NCBI GenBank assembly: GCA_001464055.1
Contig: LNET01000022.1
Location: 1 to 36,508 of the forward strand
DNA: 36,508 nt
Source of the DNA: Burkholderiales bacterium Ga0077543
GTDB taxonomy: Bacteria; Pseudomonadota; Gammaproteobacteria; Burkholderiales; Burkholderiaceae_C
Direction of reading: 5' to 3'
Shown here one piece after another: positions 7,970 through 16,982 of this stretch; the first letter of the stretch is position 1; each line of letters begins with the position of its first letter. The notes below the pieces were generated by a model. The model was not told the origin of the DNA. It made no database searches and saw nothing but the letters and a program-made list of their open reading frames with translations. Both the position numbers and the translations under genes were made by a program.

Positions 7970-9595
7970 TCAGGCGGCCTTCTTCAGGGCTGCGGTTGCA
8001 GGCGCGGCGGGGGCTTGGCTGCCATGGCCGTCGTGGCCGCCCCCCATGTGCGCGCCGATGTCGTGCCGGCTGGCGCCTGCGGCCGCGCATTCGTGCACCA
8101 GGCGACCACCGCTCATCACCACGATGCGGTCGGCCAGCAGCAGCAGTTCGTCCAGGTCTTCGCTGACCATCAGCACGGCGCAGCCACGGTTGCGGGCTTC
8201 CACCAGCCGCCGGTGCACTTCGGCCACGGCCGTGAAGTCCAGGCCGAAGACCGGGTTGCTGACCAGCAGCAAGGCCGCGTCTTCCGACAATTCACGGGCC
8301 AGCACCGCGCGTTGCACGTTGCCGCCGCTCAGCGACTGGATGGGTGCGCCTTCGCCCTGCGTCTTCACGCGGTACTCCTGGATCAGCGCCCGCGCGCGTT
8401 CGGCCAGCCTGCCCGGCATGCGCAGTCCGGCGCGGGCAAAGGGCAGGGTGTCGAAGGAGCGCAGGCCGATGTTGTCGGCCACGCTCATGCCGCCCACGCA
8501 GGCGTTGCGCAAAGGTTCTTCGGGCAGGCCGCGCACTTTCAGCGCGCGGTTCTGGCCACGCGTGGCGGTGTAGGGCTGTCCGGCCACCTGCACGCTGCCG
8601 GATTCGCGGGCGCGCTGGCCGGCCAGGGCTTCCATCAGCTCGCGCTGGCCGTTGCCGCTGACGCCGGCAATGCCGACGATCTCGCCGGCGTGCACGTCCA
8701 GGTTCAGCGCGTCCACGGCCTTTTCGCCACGGTCGCCCATGACGCACAGGCCGCGCACCTGCAGCGTCACGGCACCTGGCGGACCAGGGTTGCGGGCCCA
8801 GCCGGTGCGGCTGGCCGGGTTGGCAGGTGCCTCAGCCTCGCCGCCGGGCAGCGCAGCAGGCGTGGGCAGGTTCCCGCCGCCCACCATCAGCGCCGCCAGT
8901 TCGGCGGCGGGCGCCTCGGCCACCGCGCGGCTGGCCACCAGGGCGCCGCGGCGCAGCACGGTCACGTCGTCGGCATAGGCCGCCACTTCGCGGAACTTGT
9001 GGGTGATCATCACCACGCTGCAGTGCCCGGCATGGGCGCGGGCCCGCAGGGCGCCCAGCACCTCATCGGCCTCCTGCGGTGTCAGCACCGAAGTGGGTTC
9101 GTCCAGGATCAGCAGGCGCGGCTTCAGGTACAGCTGCTTCAGGATCTCGAGCTTCTGCTTTTCGCCGGCCGACAGGTCCAGCGGCGTGGCGTCCAGGTCC
9201 AGCTGGAAAGGCGCGCCGGCCATGAAGGTGGCAAGTTCGGCGCGTACCTTCTTCCAGTCGATGATGGCGGGCAACGCACCGCGGGCAATCAGAAGGTTCT
9301 CGGCCACCGTCATGCCGGGCACCACGGTGAAGTGCTGGTAGACCATGCCGATGCCCAGCGCCCGCGCCACGGTGGGGCTGGCGATGTCCTGTTCGCGCCC
9401 GTCGATGAGCACGGCGCCGTCGTCGGGCTTGTAGTAGCCCACGATGCACTTCACCAGCGTGCTCTTGCCGGCGCCGTTTTCGCCCAGCAGCGCATGCACG
9501 GTGCCGGGGCGCACGGTCAGGCTCACGTGGTCCAGCGCCGTGAAAGCCCCGAAGCGCTTGGTCAGCCGGTAGGTCTCGAGCGACAGCGCCGTCAT
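7970..9595 (-). CDS. Sugar/nucleoside-type ABC transporter ATPase with two NBDs (NupA/BmpB-like)
   Basis: A 541-residue double ATPase. The N-terminal NBD is complete: Walker [11 protein letters not shown]-loop VYQHF, signature [13 protein letters not shown], Walker [12 protein letters not shown]. The C-terminal NBD has the degenerate Walker A usual in this class (GVSGNGQRE, no Lys), signature [15 protein letters not shown] and a Walker B-like [12 protein letters not shown]. This layout is that of RbsA/NupA-type importers, and with the two permeases and the BMP-family binding protein it makes a full nucleoside-like importer. Start ATG 9595 overlaps the biuH stop (ATGA). The role in uptake of a biuret-type or purine-derived amide is inferred from the operon. 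Confidence 0.9.
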   Translation of the reverse strand: MTALSLETYRLTKRFGAFTALDHVSLTVRPGTVHALLGENGAGKSTLVKCIVGYYKPDDGAVLIDGREQDIASPTVARALGIGMVYQHFTVVPGMTVAENLLIARGALPAIIDWKKVRAELATFMAGAPFQLDLDATPLDLSAGEKQKLEILKQLYLKPRLLILDEPTSVLTPQEADEVLGALRARAHAGHCSVVMITHKFREVAAYADDVTVLRRGALVASRAVAEAPAAELAALMVGGGNLPTPAALPGGEAEAPANPASRTGWARNPGPPGAVTLQVRGLCVMGDRGEKAVDALNLDVHAGEIVGIAGVSGNGQRELMEALAGQRARESGSVQVAGQPYTATRGQNRALKVRGLPEEPLRNACVGGMSVADNIGLRSFDTLPFARAGLRMPGRLAERARALIQEYRVKTQGEGAPIQSLSGGNVQRAVLARELSEDAALLLVSNPVFGLDFTAVAEVHRRLVEARNRGCAVLMVSEDLDELLLLADRIVVMSGGRLVHECAAAGASRHDIGAHMGGGHDGHGSQAPAAPATAALKKAA

Positions 9596-10293
9596 GACAG
9601 GGCTTCGACCAAGGCCGCAGCGGTGGCCGTGGCGCCGAACACCCCGTGCTGCATGTGCACCATGCGGATGGCGGCGGCGTGGTTGCCGGGGTCGGTGGCG
9701 GCGGTACCGTCTTCCAGCAGCAGGCATTCGAAACCGCGGTCGTTGGCTTCGCGCATGGTGGTGTGCACACACACGTCGGTGGTGATGCCCGCCAGCACCA
9801 GGTTGCGGATGCCGCGCGTGTGCAGCAGCAGTTCCAGGTCGGTGGCGTAGAAGCTGCCTTTGCCGGGCTTGTCGATGATGGGTTCGCCGGGCAACGGCGC
9901 CAGTTCCGGGATGATTTCCCAGCCCGGCTCGCCACGCACCAGGATGCGGCCGCAGGGCCCGGCGTCGCCGATGCCCACGCCCAGGCCGTTCTCGCCTTTC
10001 GTGCCGATCTGGCGCGAGCGCCAGCGCTTGTTGGCCGGCAGGTCGGCCAGATCCGGCCGGTGCCCTTCGCGGGTGTGGATGACGTGGAAGCCGCGCTCGC
10101 GCATGGCCTGCAGCACACGCCGGATGGGGCCGATGGGTGCACGCGTCAGGCCGATGTCGTAGCCCATCTTGTCGACATAGCCGCCCGGGCCGCAGAAGTC
10201 GGTCTGCATGTCGATGACGACGAGTGCGGTGTTGTCCGGGCGCAGGTCGCCGTCGAAGGGCCAGGCGTAGGGGGTGGCGGCGACAGATTTCAT
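9592..10293 (-). CDS. biuH: Biuret amidohydrolase (BiuH-like cysteine hydrolase)
   Basis: A 233-residue isochorismatase-fold enzyme. In the numbering from ATG 10293, D28 (VVIDMQTDF), K142 (DKPGKGSFY) and C175 ([18 protein letters not shown]) form the catalytic triad. The stretch [20 protein letters not shown] and the N-terminal PYAWPFDG...LRPDNTAL are hallmarks of rhizobial biuret hydrolase as I recall it; a short insert (GTKGENGLG) follows IG. Reaction: biuret plus water to allophanate plus ammonia, in the cytoplasm, feeding AtzF. ATG 10293 is preferred over a TTG at 10308. It lies 28 bases after the formamidase gene and overlaps the ABC ATPase gene by 4 bases. Good confidence in family and likely activity. 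Confidence 0.87.
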   Translation of the reverse strand: MKSVAATPYAWPFDGDLRPDNTALVVIDMQTDFCGPGGYVDKMGYDIGLTRAPIGPIRRVLQAMRERGFHVIHTREGHRPDLADLPANKRWRSRQIGTKGENGLGVGIGDAGPCGRILVRGEPGWEIIPELAPLPGEPIIDKPGKGSFYATDLELLLHTRGIRNLVLAGITTDVCVHTTMREANDRGFECLLLEDGTAATDPGNHAAAIRMVHMQHGVFGATATAAALVEALS

Positions 10294-10321
10294 GCGCGGG
10301 CTCGGCAATCAGGGTTCGGGC

Positions 10322-11344
10322 TCAGGCTTCGGGTTCGCAGGGGTTGGGCTCGGGTCCGCGATAGGGCCGCGTGGGCGCCGCGAAACCGCAGGGCGTGCCG
10401 TCACGCACCTGGATGGCGGCGTCCCAGGGCAGCTGGTAGCGGCCGGTCACCATGTCGTGCATGAAGGTGTAGGGGCAGTCCTGCGCCCCGCCCTTCACCG
10501 CCACGTAGCCGCGGTGCCACAGCTGGTAGGGGTTGTTTTCCACGCCCCAGCCGGCGCGGGCTTCGCGCACCAGGTCGGGCCGCAGTTCGGCGGTGATGAT
10601 CTCGTCGGGGCGGGCGCCGCCAGCGGTGATGACGCTGCCGTCGAAGTTGCAGAACATGCCTTCGCCCATGCTGTCGAAGCTGCCGTCGCTGCCGCACAGG
10701 CACACGCTGGCAGTGATGGCGAGGTTCTGGAAGGCGTTGGCCTGGTTGGTGATCTTCCATGCGTGGCGGATGGGCGCGGTGTAGCCGGCGGTGCGCAGGA
10801 TGATCTCGGCACCCTTGTACGCGGCTTCGCGCGCCATCTCGGGGAACATGCCGTCGTGGCAGATGATCAGGGCCAGCTTGCTGCCGTTCGGCCCTTCGCA
10901 CACCGGAATGCCCATGTTGCCGGGCTCCCAGGCTTCCACCGGCACCCAGGGGTGCAGCTTGCGGTAGTAGAGGCGCACCACACCCTGGTCGTCGATGATC
11001 AGGCCCGTGTTGTACGGGTTGCCGTGGGGGTTGAACTCCATGATGGAAAAGCAGCCCCAGATCTTGTGTTCGACGCACGCGGCCTGGAACGACGCGACCT
11101 CCGGGCCGTCCATGCGCACCATCAGTTCCGGTGCGGTGCTCATGCTCAGGCCATGCAGCGAATACTCGGGGAACACCACGAGGTCCATCGTGCCCAGGTT
11201 GCGGCGCGCCTTGCCCACCATCCAGCAGATGCGTTCGGCCTGCGCTTTCAGCTGCGCCGGCGTGTCCACCACCGGCAGCTGCAACTGCACCAGGCCCACC
11301 ACCACGCCCTGCGGCGACTTGTTCAATCCACCCAGTCCGCTCAT
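10322..11344 (-). CDS. Formamidase / aliphatic amidase of the nitrilase superfamily (AmiF-like)
   Basis: A 340-residue nitrilase-fold amidase. Catalytic residues E60 (FPEYSLHG), K129 (YYRKLHPW) and C162 (IICHDGMFPE) are in place. The sequences YRKLHPWVPVEAWEPGN, MAREAAYKGAE, GEGMFCNFDG and the C-terminal HRGYVAVKGG match formamidase AmiF more closely than amidase AmiE (which has ICDDG). Reaction in the family: formamide to formate plus ammonia. The start overlaps the preceding permease stop as ATGA, so it is translationally coupled to an importer. Its place among biuret-pathway genes suggests hydrolysis of a small acyl amide taken up or formed along with these ureides; exact substrate unknown. 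Confidence 0.85.
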   Translation of the reverse strand: MSGLGGLNKSPQGVVVGLVQLQLPVVDTPAQLKAQAERICWMVGKARRNLGTMDLVVFPEYSLHGLSMSTAPELMVRMDGPEVASFQAACVEHKIWGCFSIMEFNPHGNPYNTGLIIDDQGVVRLYYRKLHPWVPVEAWEPGNMGIPVCEGPNGSKLALIICHDGMFPEMAREAAYKGAEIILRTAGYTAPIRHAWKITNQANAFQNLAITASVCLCGSDGSFDSMGEGMFCNFDGSVITAGGARPDEIITAELRPDLVREARAGWGVENNPYQLWHRGYVAVKGGAQDCPYTFMHDMVTGRYQLPWDAAIQVRDGTPCGFAAPTRPYRGPEPNPCEPEA

Positions 11345-12273
11345 CGTGTTACTCCAAGTTCTTGCGGGGCGCCGGCCAGGCTGCGGCGTGGCGAGCAGGT
11401 CCACACCAGGATGGCCAGCGTCAGCACGTAAGGCACGGCATTGAAGAGGTAGTAGCCGCCTGTGACGCCCACCGACTGCAGCGCCGGCCCCAGCGCCCCG
11501 GCGCCACCGAACAGCAGCGCGGCCCACAGGCAGCGCATGGGTTGCCAGCGCGCGAAGATCACCAGGGCCACGGCAATCAGCCCCTGGCCGCTGGACAGGC
11601 CTTCGTTCCAGCTGCCCGGGTAGTACAGCGACAGCGAAGCACCGCCCAGCCCGGCGATGAAGCCGCCGGCGGTGGTGGCGGCAATGCGCACGCCGTTCAC
11701 GCTGGTGCCCAGTGCGCGCGCGGCATCGGCCGAATCGCCCACCATGCGCACCTTCAGGCCCCAGGCGGTGTTGGCCAGGCCCCAGGCCAGCACGACGGCC
11801 AGCAGCACGCCCAGCGGGAACAGCAGGTTGATGTTCAGCGCAGTGGCCGCCCCGCCCGCGCCGGCCTGCGGGTCGAGCCAGGCACCGAGCTGCAGCGAAG
11901 GAATCTGCGGCGCCTGCGGCTGGATCAGGGGCTTGCCCAGGTAGAACGCCAGGCCGGCGCCCAGGCCCATGATGGCGATGCCTGCCGCAATGTCGTTCAC
12001 CCGCGGCAGGCTGCACACCAGGCCATGCAGCAGGGCGATCAAGGCGCCACTGAAGCCCGCGGCCAGCACCCCTACCCACCACACGCCCGACAGATACGAC
12101 GCCCCGAACCCGGCCATCGCCGAAAACACCAGCACGCCTTCCAGCCCCAGGTTGATGCGCCCGGCCTTCTCGGTGATGCACTCGCCCAGGCTGACGAACA
12201 GGAACGGCGTGCCCACGCGGATGGCACCACCCAGCACGGCGATGAGCACGTCGATGAAGGCGTTGTCGCTCAT
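11341..12273 (-). CDS. ABC transporter permease, nucleoside/BMP type (NupQ-like)
   Basis: A 310-residue membrane protein with ~8 hydrophobic segments, the GEcITEKAGRINLGLEGV motif near residue 30 and a KVRMVGDSADAARALGTSVNGVR coupling loop, both typical of BPD_transp_2 permeases of the nucleoside uptake class. ATG 12273 is chosen over upstream in-frame codons, which belong to the 500-base repeat element preceding it. The stop overlaps the amidase start. It pairs with the permease at 12832-13893, from which it is separated by that inserted element; normally these two genes are adjacent. Confidence 0.9.
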   Translation of the reverse strand: MSDNAFIDVLIAVLGGAIRVGTPFLFVSLGECITEKAGRINLGLEGVLVFSAMAGFGASYLSGVWWVGVLAAGFSGALIALLHGLVCSLPRVNDIAAGIAIMGLGAGLAFYLGKPLIQPQAPQIPSLQLGAWLDPQAGAGGAATALNINLLFPLGVLLAVVLAWGLANTAWGLKVRMVGDSADAARALGTSVNGVRIAATTAGGFIAGLGGASLSLYYPGSWNEGLSSGQGLIAVALVIFARWQPMRCLWAALLFGGAGALGPALQSVGVTGGYYLFNAVPYVLTLAILVWTCSPRRSLAGAPQELGVTR

Positions 12274-12294
12274 GGCTGGTGGTGCTTCCAAGTG

Positions 12295-12790
12295 AGTGCT
12301 GGTGCACGCCAGCAGCACGCCAGCTTGGTCCCCTGGACTGGAAGAGCCGAGTGGCCCCTTCCGCTCATGCCCAGGGCTTGCGCCCTGGGCGCTCGCCAGG
12401 CACAAACAGTCCACTGGACTGTTTGTGTCCGGGCTCCTCCTTTACTTCGCTCCAGGGGCCACTCGACTCTCCCAGCCCGCCACCGGTTCGGCGCGCCACC
12501 AGGGAGCGCAAAGCACGGTGGTTGCAAAGGTGGGCTGGGGCTGGCTGTGGCGCGCATCTGAGGCGCCGAGGAGCACAGGGCGCGCGGCCCTCGCGCGAAG
12601 CGCGATTCGTCCTCTGACTCATCGCGGGTGTTTGAGCGCAGCGAACGTAGCGAGTTCCGCGATGGGGCCGCGGGACCGAGCACCGCAGGGGAGTCGGAGC
12701 GCCAGCGGAGACCGCCGAAGCTAAGCGCCACAGCCAGCCCCGGCCCGCCTTTGCAGAGGGACCCAGCAGGCACGAAAAAGCATGCATACC
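12295..12790. mobile_element. Structured non-coding repeat element inserted between two permease genes
   Basis: The 558-base gap between the permease genes has no convincing gene but is full of ordered structure. There is a 12-base inverted pair at 12348-12359 and 12454-12465 enclosing two further hairpins. A right half contains GCGCGAAGCGCG, GTTTGAGCGCAGCGAACGTAGCGAG-type blocks and a GCGGGACCGAGCACCGCAGGG block that recurs between genes in Burkholderiales from memory. The two ends look like imperfect inverted repeats (near 12316-12333 on the left and 12755-12775 on the right, sharing a GCT(T/G)GGTCCC core). Boundaries are approximate. It may be a non-autonomous element or a large REP-like structure; it interrupts the operon without a recognisable terminator T-run. 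Confidence 0.6.
12348..12465. repeat. Nested inverted repeats within the inserted element
   Basis: Outer arms CGAGTGGCCCCT (12348-12359) and AGGGGCCACTCG (12454-12465) are perfect complements. Inside are CCCAGGGC-TTGC-GCCCTGGG (12370-12389) and a palindrome with 13-base arms, CACAAACAGTCCA and TGGACTGTTTGTG (12401-12427), around one base. As RNA this would fold into a three-way arrangement; as DNA it could form a cruciform. Confidence 0.85.
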
Positions 12791-12831
12791 GACCAACGAC
12801 TTAGCACCAACACCAGCTACAGCACGACCCG

Positions 12832-13893
12832 TCATGTCGCCACCCCCGCCGCAGGCACCTGGGGCTTCAGCATCTGCCAGCTCAATCGCCCGCGAAGTGC
12901 TTCGCTGGCCAGGATCAGCACGAAGCAGAAGCCCATCAGCACATGCACCGACGCGTCGGGCAGGCCCATGCGCCGCTGCAGCAGGCTGCCCGCGGCCAGG
13001 AAGCCGCCGAACAGCACGGCCACCGGGATGATGGCCAGCGGGTTGTGGCGGGCGACGAAGCTGACCAGGATGCCGGTGTAGCCCAGGCCCGCGATGATCG
13101 ACGCGTTGGCCGATGTGTGCACCGCAGCCACCTCGATGCCGCCGGCCAGGCCGGCCGCGGCACCGCCCAGCGCGCAGGCGGTGACGACCAGCCGCACCGC
13201 CGGCAGCCCGACGATCTGCGCCGCGCGCAGGTTGCCGCCCACCACGCGAGTGGCAAAACCGTGTGTGGTGGCGCTCAGCCACACCGCCGCCAGCACGCAG
13301 GCCACGATGCCGAAGGCCAGCCCCCAGTGCACGTCGTAGCCCGAGATGGTGCCGATGCGCAGGCCTTCTTCCAGCGGCAGTGTGGAAGGCTTGTTCAGGC
13401 TGGCCGGGTCGCGCAGCGGGCCTTCGACCAGATGCTTGAAGCAGGCAATCGCGATGTAGGCCAGCAGCAGGCTGGAGATGGTTTCGTTCACGCCCCGCCA
13501 TTGGCGCAGCACGCCGGCCAGCGCCACCCACGCGGCGCCGGCCAGTGCGGCTGCGGTCAGCAGCACCGCGGTGCCGAAGGCATTCGCGGGCGGCGCCCAC
13601 AGGTAGGGCAGCGTGGCGCAGGCCAGGCCGCCCAGCACCAGCGCACCTTCGCCACCGATGATGGTCAGCCCGGCGCGCTGCGGCAGCGCCACGCACAGCG
13701 CCGTCAGCATCAGCGGCGCAGCGCGCTGCAGCGTGTTCTGGAAGCTGAAGGCGTCGCCGAAGGCGCCCAGGAACAGCAGCGTCCACACCTGCACCGGGTC
13801 GTGCCCGCCTGCCCACACGAACACGCCGAACAGCGCCAGCCCGCCCAGCAGGGCCAGCACCGGAAGGCCGATGGATTCGATGCTGTCGCGCAT
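12832..13893 (-). CDS. ABC transporter permease, nucleoside/BMP type (NupP-like)
   Basis: A ~353-residue permease with about ten hydrophobic segments. Motifs of the family include GLTIIGGEGALVLGGL near residue 75, GVNETISSLLLAYIA near 140 and a coupling loop VVGGNLRAAQIVGL. Start: ATG 13893; a TTG three codons upstream (13902) is possible. It follows the BMP-family binding protein by ~50 bases, the usual order for these importers. Its stop is followed by the 500-base inserted element before the second permease gene. Confidence 0.9.
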   Translation of the reverse strand: MRDSIESIGLPVLALLGGLALFGVFVWAGGHDPVQVWTLLFLGAFGDAFSFQNTLQRAAPLMLTALCVALPQRAGLTIIGGEGALVLGGLACATLPYLWAPPANAFGTAVLLTAAALAGAAWVALAGVLRQWRGVNETISSLLLAYIAIACFKHLVEGPLRDPASLNKPSTLPLEEGLRIGTISGYDVHWGLAFGIVACVLAAVWLSATTHGFATRVVGGNLRAAQIVGLPAVRLVVTACALGGAAAGLAGGIEVAAVHTSANASIIAGLGYTGILVSFVARHNPLAIIPVAVLFGGFLAAGSLLQRRMGLPDASVHVLMGFCFVLILASEALRGRLSWQMLKPQVPAAGVAT

Positions 13894-13945
13894 GCTGCTC
13901 AATCAGGTCTCGCAGATGAATGGGCCAGGCGGGCGCCGCGGGGGG

Positions 13946-15055
13946 TCACGCTTTCCCGATCACGCCTTCGACCAGGTAGTTCATGCCTTCCAGCGTGACG
14001 TCGGTCTGCTTCAGCGTCGTGCCCTTGGCGATGACGACCTTGCCGGTGTTGTCCTTCAGTTCGCCACTGAAGATGTCGAACGTGCCGGCCATCATCCTGG
14101 CGCGCACGGCGTCGGCGGCCTTGCGCGCGCCTTCGCTGGCCCCGGGGCCGTAGGCCGAGCTCTTGACGAAGCCTTCCTTCAGCCCGCCGCGCACAAAGTT
14201 CGGGTGCGGCTTGCCGGTGCGGGCAGCGTCGATGATCTGGTTGTAGGCCGAGATCCAGTTCCACTCGGCACCCGTCAGGTAGGCCTGCGGTGCCAGCCTG
14301 GCCTGGCTGGCGTGGTAGCCGCAGACCATGCGTCCGCGCCTGGCCGCGGTCTCGACGACCACCTTGGGCCCGTCCACGTGCATGGTGAACACGTCCACGC
14401 CCTGGTCGGCCAGGCTGTTGGTGGCCTCGGCCTCCTTCACCGGCATGCTCCAGTCGCCGGTGAAGATGACGCTGCAGGTGATCTTCGGGTCGACCGAGCG
14501 CGCGCCCAGGGTGAAGGCGTTGATGTTGCGCAGCACCTGCGGAATGGGCTTGGCCGCGACGAAGCCGATCTTCTTGCTCTTGCTGGCGTGGCCGGCCACG
14601 ACGCCGTTCAGGTATTGGGCTTCGTCGATGTAGCCGAAGTAGCTGCCGGTGTTGTCGGGGTGCTTGCCCTTGGTCCACAGGCCGCCGCAGTGGGCGAAGC
14701 GCACCTTGGGGTTCTTCGCGGCCACGGCCAGCATGTGCGGGTCGAAGTAGCCGAAGCTGGTGGGGAACAGCAGCGTGGCGCCGTCCTGGCTGATCATGCC
14801 CTGCATGCTTTTCTGCACGGCCTGGGTCTCGGGCACGTTTTCTTCCTCGACGACCTTGATGCCGGGCATCTTCTTCAGCGCGGCAGCCGCCTCGGCCTGG
14901 GCCTGGTTGTAGCCGAAGTCGTCGCGCGGGCCGACGTAGATGATGCCCACCGTCATGGGGGCCTGCGCGAAGGCGCGGCCGGCCACGGTGGTGCCGGCGG
15001 CAGCCAGCGCACTGGCGGCCAGCAGGCGGCGACGCTGTGTGTTCGGGGTGTGCAT
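13946..15055 (-). CDS. BMP-family ABC transporter substrate-binding protein
   Basis: A 369-residue secreted protein. The N-terminus has RRRLLAASALAAAGT and an AFAQA cleavage site, compatible with a Tat or Sec signal. The mature part starts VGIIYVGPRDDFGYNQ and belongs to the BMP/PnrA (Bmp) family, with GYFDPHMLAVA and FAHCGG stretches typical of the DUF3798/BMP binding proteins for nucleosides and related ureides. RBS GGAGAGAG lies 5 bases before ATG 15055. It is the binding partner of the two permeases and the double ATPase downstream. The ligand is unknown; the operon suggests biuret, triuret or a similar heteroamide rather than a nucleoside. Confidence 0.9.
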   Translation of the reverse strand: MHTPNTQRRRLLAASALAAAGTTVAGRAFAQAPMTVGIIYVGPRDDFGYNQAQAEAAAALKKMPGIKVVEEENVPETQAVQKSMQGMISQDGATLLFPTSFGYFDPHMLAVAAKNPKVRFAHCGGLWTKGKHPDNTGSYFGYIDEAQYLNGVVAGHASKSKKIGFVAAKPIPQVLRNINAFTLGARSVDPKITCSVIFTGDWSMPVKEAEATNSLADQGVDVFTMHVDGPKVVVETAARRGRMVCGYHASQARLAPQAYLTGAEWNWISAYNQIIDAARTGKPHPNFVRGGLKEGFVKSSAYGPGASEGARKAADAVRARMMAGTFDIFSGELKDNTGKVVIAKGTTLKQTDVTLEGMNYLVEGVIGKA

Positions 15056-15112
15056 AGATCTCTCTCCTTGGTGTGTTCGGGTTCAGAGGTGGTAATCGAA
15101 ACCCAGCTTCCC

Positions 15113-15190
15113 GCCGCGGAACCGGCTCTGCCGGGCCGCAGGCGGACGGCCCCCTCGGGGGGTAGCGAGCGCCAGCGAGCTTGGGGGCTT
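15113..15190. repeat. Dispersed GC-rich intergenic repeat, copy B (between atzH and the BMP gene)
   Basis: It shares 27 identical bases with copy A at its left end (15113-15139) and the same downstream plan: a CCCCCT/CGGGGGG hairpin block, AGCGAGCGCCAGCGAGC, and a G-run followed by TTCAT. The end of the repeat touches the atzH stop codon. It occupies most of the 134-base gap and is not translated. Confidence 0.75.
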
Positions 15191-15564
15191 CATGTCAGCA
15201 AGCTGACGTGGGCGGCCACCACCACCCAGCGGCCGCCGATGCGGCACCAGGTCTGGCTCTGGCGGCCGCTGCGGGCGCTGCCTTCGCGCTGGAATTCGGT
15301 CATGGCCGTGGCCGTGTCCCGGCCATAGGTGGTGATGACGGTGTTCATCAGCGTGCGCTGCAGGCCCTGGGCCGGGCGCGAGTTGCGGAACTCGCGGATG
15401 GCGGCAATGCCGTGCAGGTTCTCGCCCACGCCGTAGCGCACGGTGTGCGGGCTGTCCCAGAACAGCTCGTCGAGCACCTCGACGCGGTTGTTCACCAGCG
15501 CGTCTTCGTAGCGCGCGAAGGCGGCTGTGACTTCGGCATGCACGTCGGGAAGATTGATGTCCAT
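15190..15564 (-). CDS. atzH: AtzH-like 1,3-dicarboxyurea hydrolase (DUF3225 / HpxZ family, SnoaL-like)
   Basis: A 124-residue protein of the NTF2/SnoaL-like DUF3225 family (HpxZ, AtzH). Visible hallmarks are DALVNNRVEVLDELFWDSPHT, a VRYGVGENLHG segment, IREFRNSRPAQGLQRTLMNT and a C-terminal SQTWCRIGGRWVVVAAHVS. ATG 15564 starts 26 bases after the atzE stop, preceded by a weak RBS; an earlier in-frame codon at 15621 would run into atzE. In the cyanuric acid pathway of pseudomonads AtzH removes the extra amide from urea-1,3-dicarboxylate to yield allophanate, so it links AtzE-AtzG to AtzF. Identification rests on family plus neighbours. Confidence 0.87.
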   Translation of the reverse strand: MDINLPDVHAEVTAAFARYEDALVNNRVEVLDELFWDSPHTVRYGVGENLHGIAAIREFRNSRPAQGLQRTLMNTVITTYGRDTATAMTEFQREGSARSGRQSQTWCRIGGRWVVVAAHVSLLT

Positions 15565-15590
15565 GGTGTTGCTCTTTGTTTCGCCCGCGT

Positions 15591-16982
15591 TCACAGGCCA
15601 CGGGCCACCGGGGCGCTGCACAGGCCCTGGCGTTCCAGTTCGGCTGCCACGCGCAGCGCCAGGTCTTCGCGCCAGGGCGCGGCGATCAGCTGCACGCCAA
15701 TGGGCATGTGCGGGGCGCTGTGGCTCAGCCCCCAGAGCGGCACCGTCACCACCGGCAGGCCGATGCAGCTGATGGGCTGGGTCAGCAGGCCCATGCTGGC
15801 GCGCGCGGGCAGTCGCTTGCCCGCCACTTCGATCCAGTCGGTGCCGATGGCCGGTGCCACGCAGGGGGTGGCCGGGGCGATGAGCACGTCCACGGTTTCG
15901 AAGCTGCGGGCCACACGGCGCGCGAACCAGTGGCGCACCCGCTGGGCGCGTTGCACCCAGGCGGCCGGCAGCAGGGCGTTGGCCAGGAAGCGGTCGCGGG
16001 TCATGGGGTCGAAGTCCTGGGGGCGGGTCTTCAGGTCGTCCAGGTGCAAGGCACCGCCTTCGCTGCAGGTGATGAGGAAGGCCGCGGCGCGGGCACGTTC
16101 CACTTCAGGCCATTCCACCAGGCGTGTGGTGCCCAGGGCCTGGGCCACGGCGTCGACGGCGGCGGTGGCTTCCAGCAGGGCCATGTCGCGGAACCAGCCG
16201 CCGAGCACGCCCACCCGGATGCCTGCGGCGCCGCGCGCGAGTTCGGGCAAAGTGGCTTCGATGCTGCGCTGGGCGCAGGCGGGGTCGTCGGCGTCGGGGC
16301 CCTGCATGGCGTCGTAGCTGGCGGCCAGGTCGGCCACGCTGCGGGCGAAGGGCCCCAGGTGGTCCAGGCTGGCCACGAAGGGGTAGCTGCCGGTGCGCGG
16401 CAGGCGGCCGAAGCTGGGCTTCAGGCCGAAGGTGCCGCACAGCGAGGCAGGCACGCGGATGCTGCCGTTGGTGTCTGAACCCAGCGTCAGCGGCACCTGG
16501 CCAGCGGCCACCGCGGCGGCCGATCCACCCGAAGAACCACCGCTGATGCGCGCCAGGTCGTGCGGGTTGTGCACCGCACCGTAGTGGCTGTTCTCGGTGG
16601 TGAAACCGTAGGCGTATTCGTCCATGTTCAGCGCGCCCACCAGCACCGCACCTTCGGCTTCCAGGCGCCGCACCAGCACGGCATCGCGGCTGGCCAGCGG
16701 GCTGTCGCGTTCGATCCTGCTGCCGGCCAGCGTGGGCAGGCCGGCCACGTCGAACAGGTTCTTCACCGCAAAGGGCACGCCGGCCAGCTTCATGCGCGTG
16801 CGGCGCGGGCTGGCGTCCACGGCGTCGGCCCGCTTCAGTGCGCGTTCGGCCAGCACGCTGGTGAAGGCGTTGACGCGGCCATCGGTGGCGGCGATGCGGT
16901 CCAGGCAGGCCTGCACCGCAGCGCGTGCGCTGACACCGCCGCTGCGCACGGCTTGCGCCGTGGCGGTGGCGGTGGCGCTCAC
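15591..16982 (-). CDS. atzE: AtzE-like 1-carboxybiuret hydrolase (amidase signature family)
   Basis: A 463-residue amidase-signature enzyme. The Ser-cisSer-Lys triad is K74 (FAVKNLFD), S150 (ISGGSSGGSAAA) and S174 (SDTNGSIRVPAS). Length matches AtzE (~457 aa). GTG 16982 is chosen as start because it overlaps the atzG stop (GTGA) and the amidase N-terminal helix begins right after; a longer open frame to 17483 is antisense shadow. Known role: with AtzG it deaminates 1-carboxybiuret to urea-1,3-dicarboxylate. The order atzG-atzE-atzH is the conserved block, so assignment is strong even though generic amidases look similar. Confidence 0.88.
   Translation of the reverse strand: MSATATATAQAVRSGGVSARAAVQACLDRIAATDGRVNAFTSVLAERALKRADAVDASPRRTRMKLAGVPFAVKNLFDVAGLPTLAGSRIERDSPLASRDAVLVRRLEAEGAVLVGALNMDEYAYGFTTENSHYGAVHNPHDLARISGGSSGGSAAAVAAGQVPLTLGSDTNGSIRVPASLCGTFGLKPSFGRLPRTGSYPFVASLDHLGPFARSVADLAASYDAMQGPDADDPACAQRSIEATLPELARGAAGIRVGVLGGWFRDMALLEATAAVDAVAQALGTTRLVEWPEVERARAAAFLITCSEGGALHLDDLKTRPQDFDPMTRDRFLANALLPAAWVQRAQRVRHWFARRVARSFETVDVLIAPATPCVAPAIGTDWIEVAGKRLPARASMGLLTQPISCIGLPVVTVPLWGLSHSAPHMPIGVQLIAAPWREDLALRVAAELERQGLCSAPVARGL

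Noticed and set aside
12365..12831. An open frame extending from the permease region through the inserted element, reading MTGRAVAGVGAKSL and RGWLWR-type peptide.
   Set aside because: The peptide is a translation of the repeat element, with no RBS of its own and amino-acid composition unlike real proteins.
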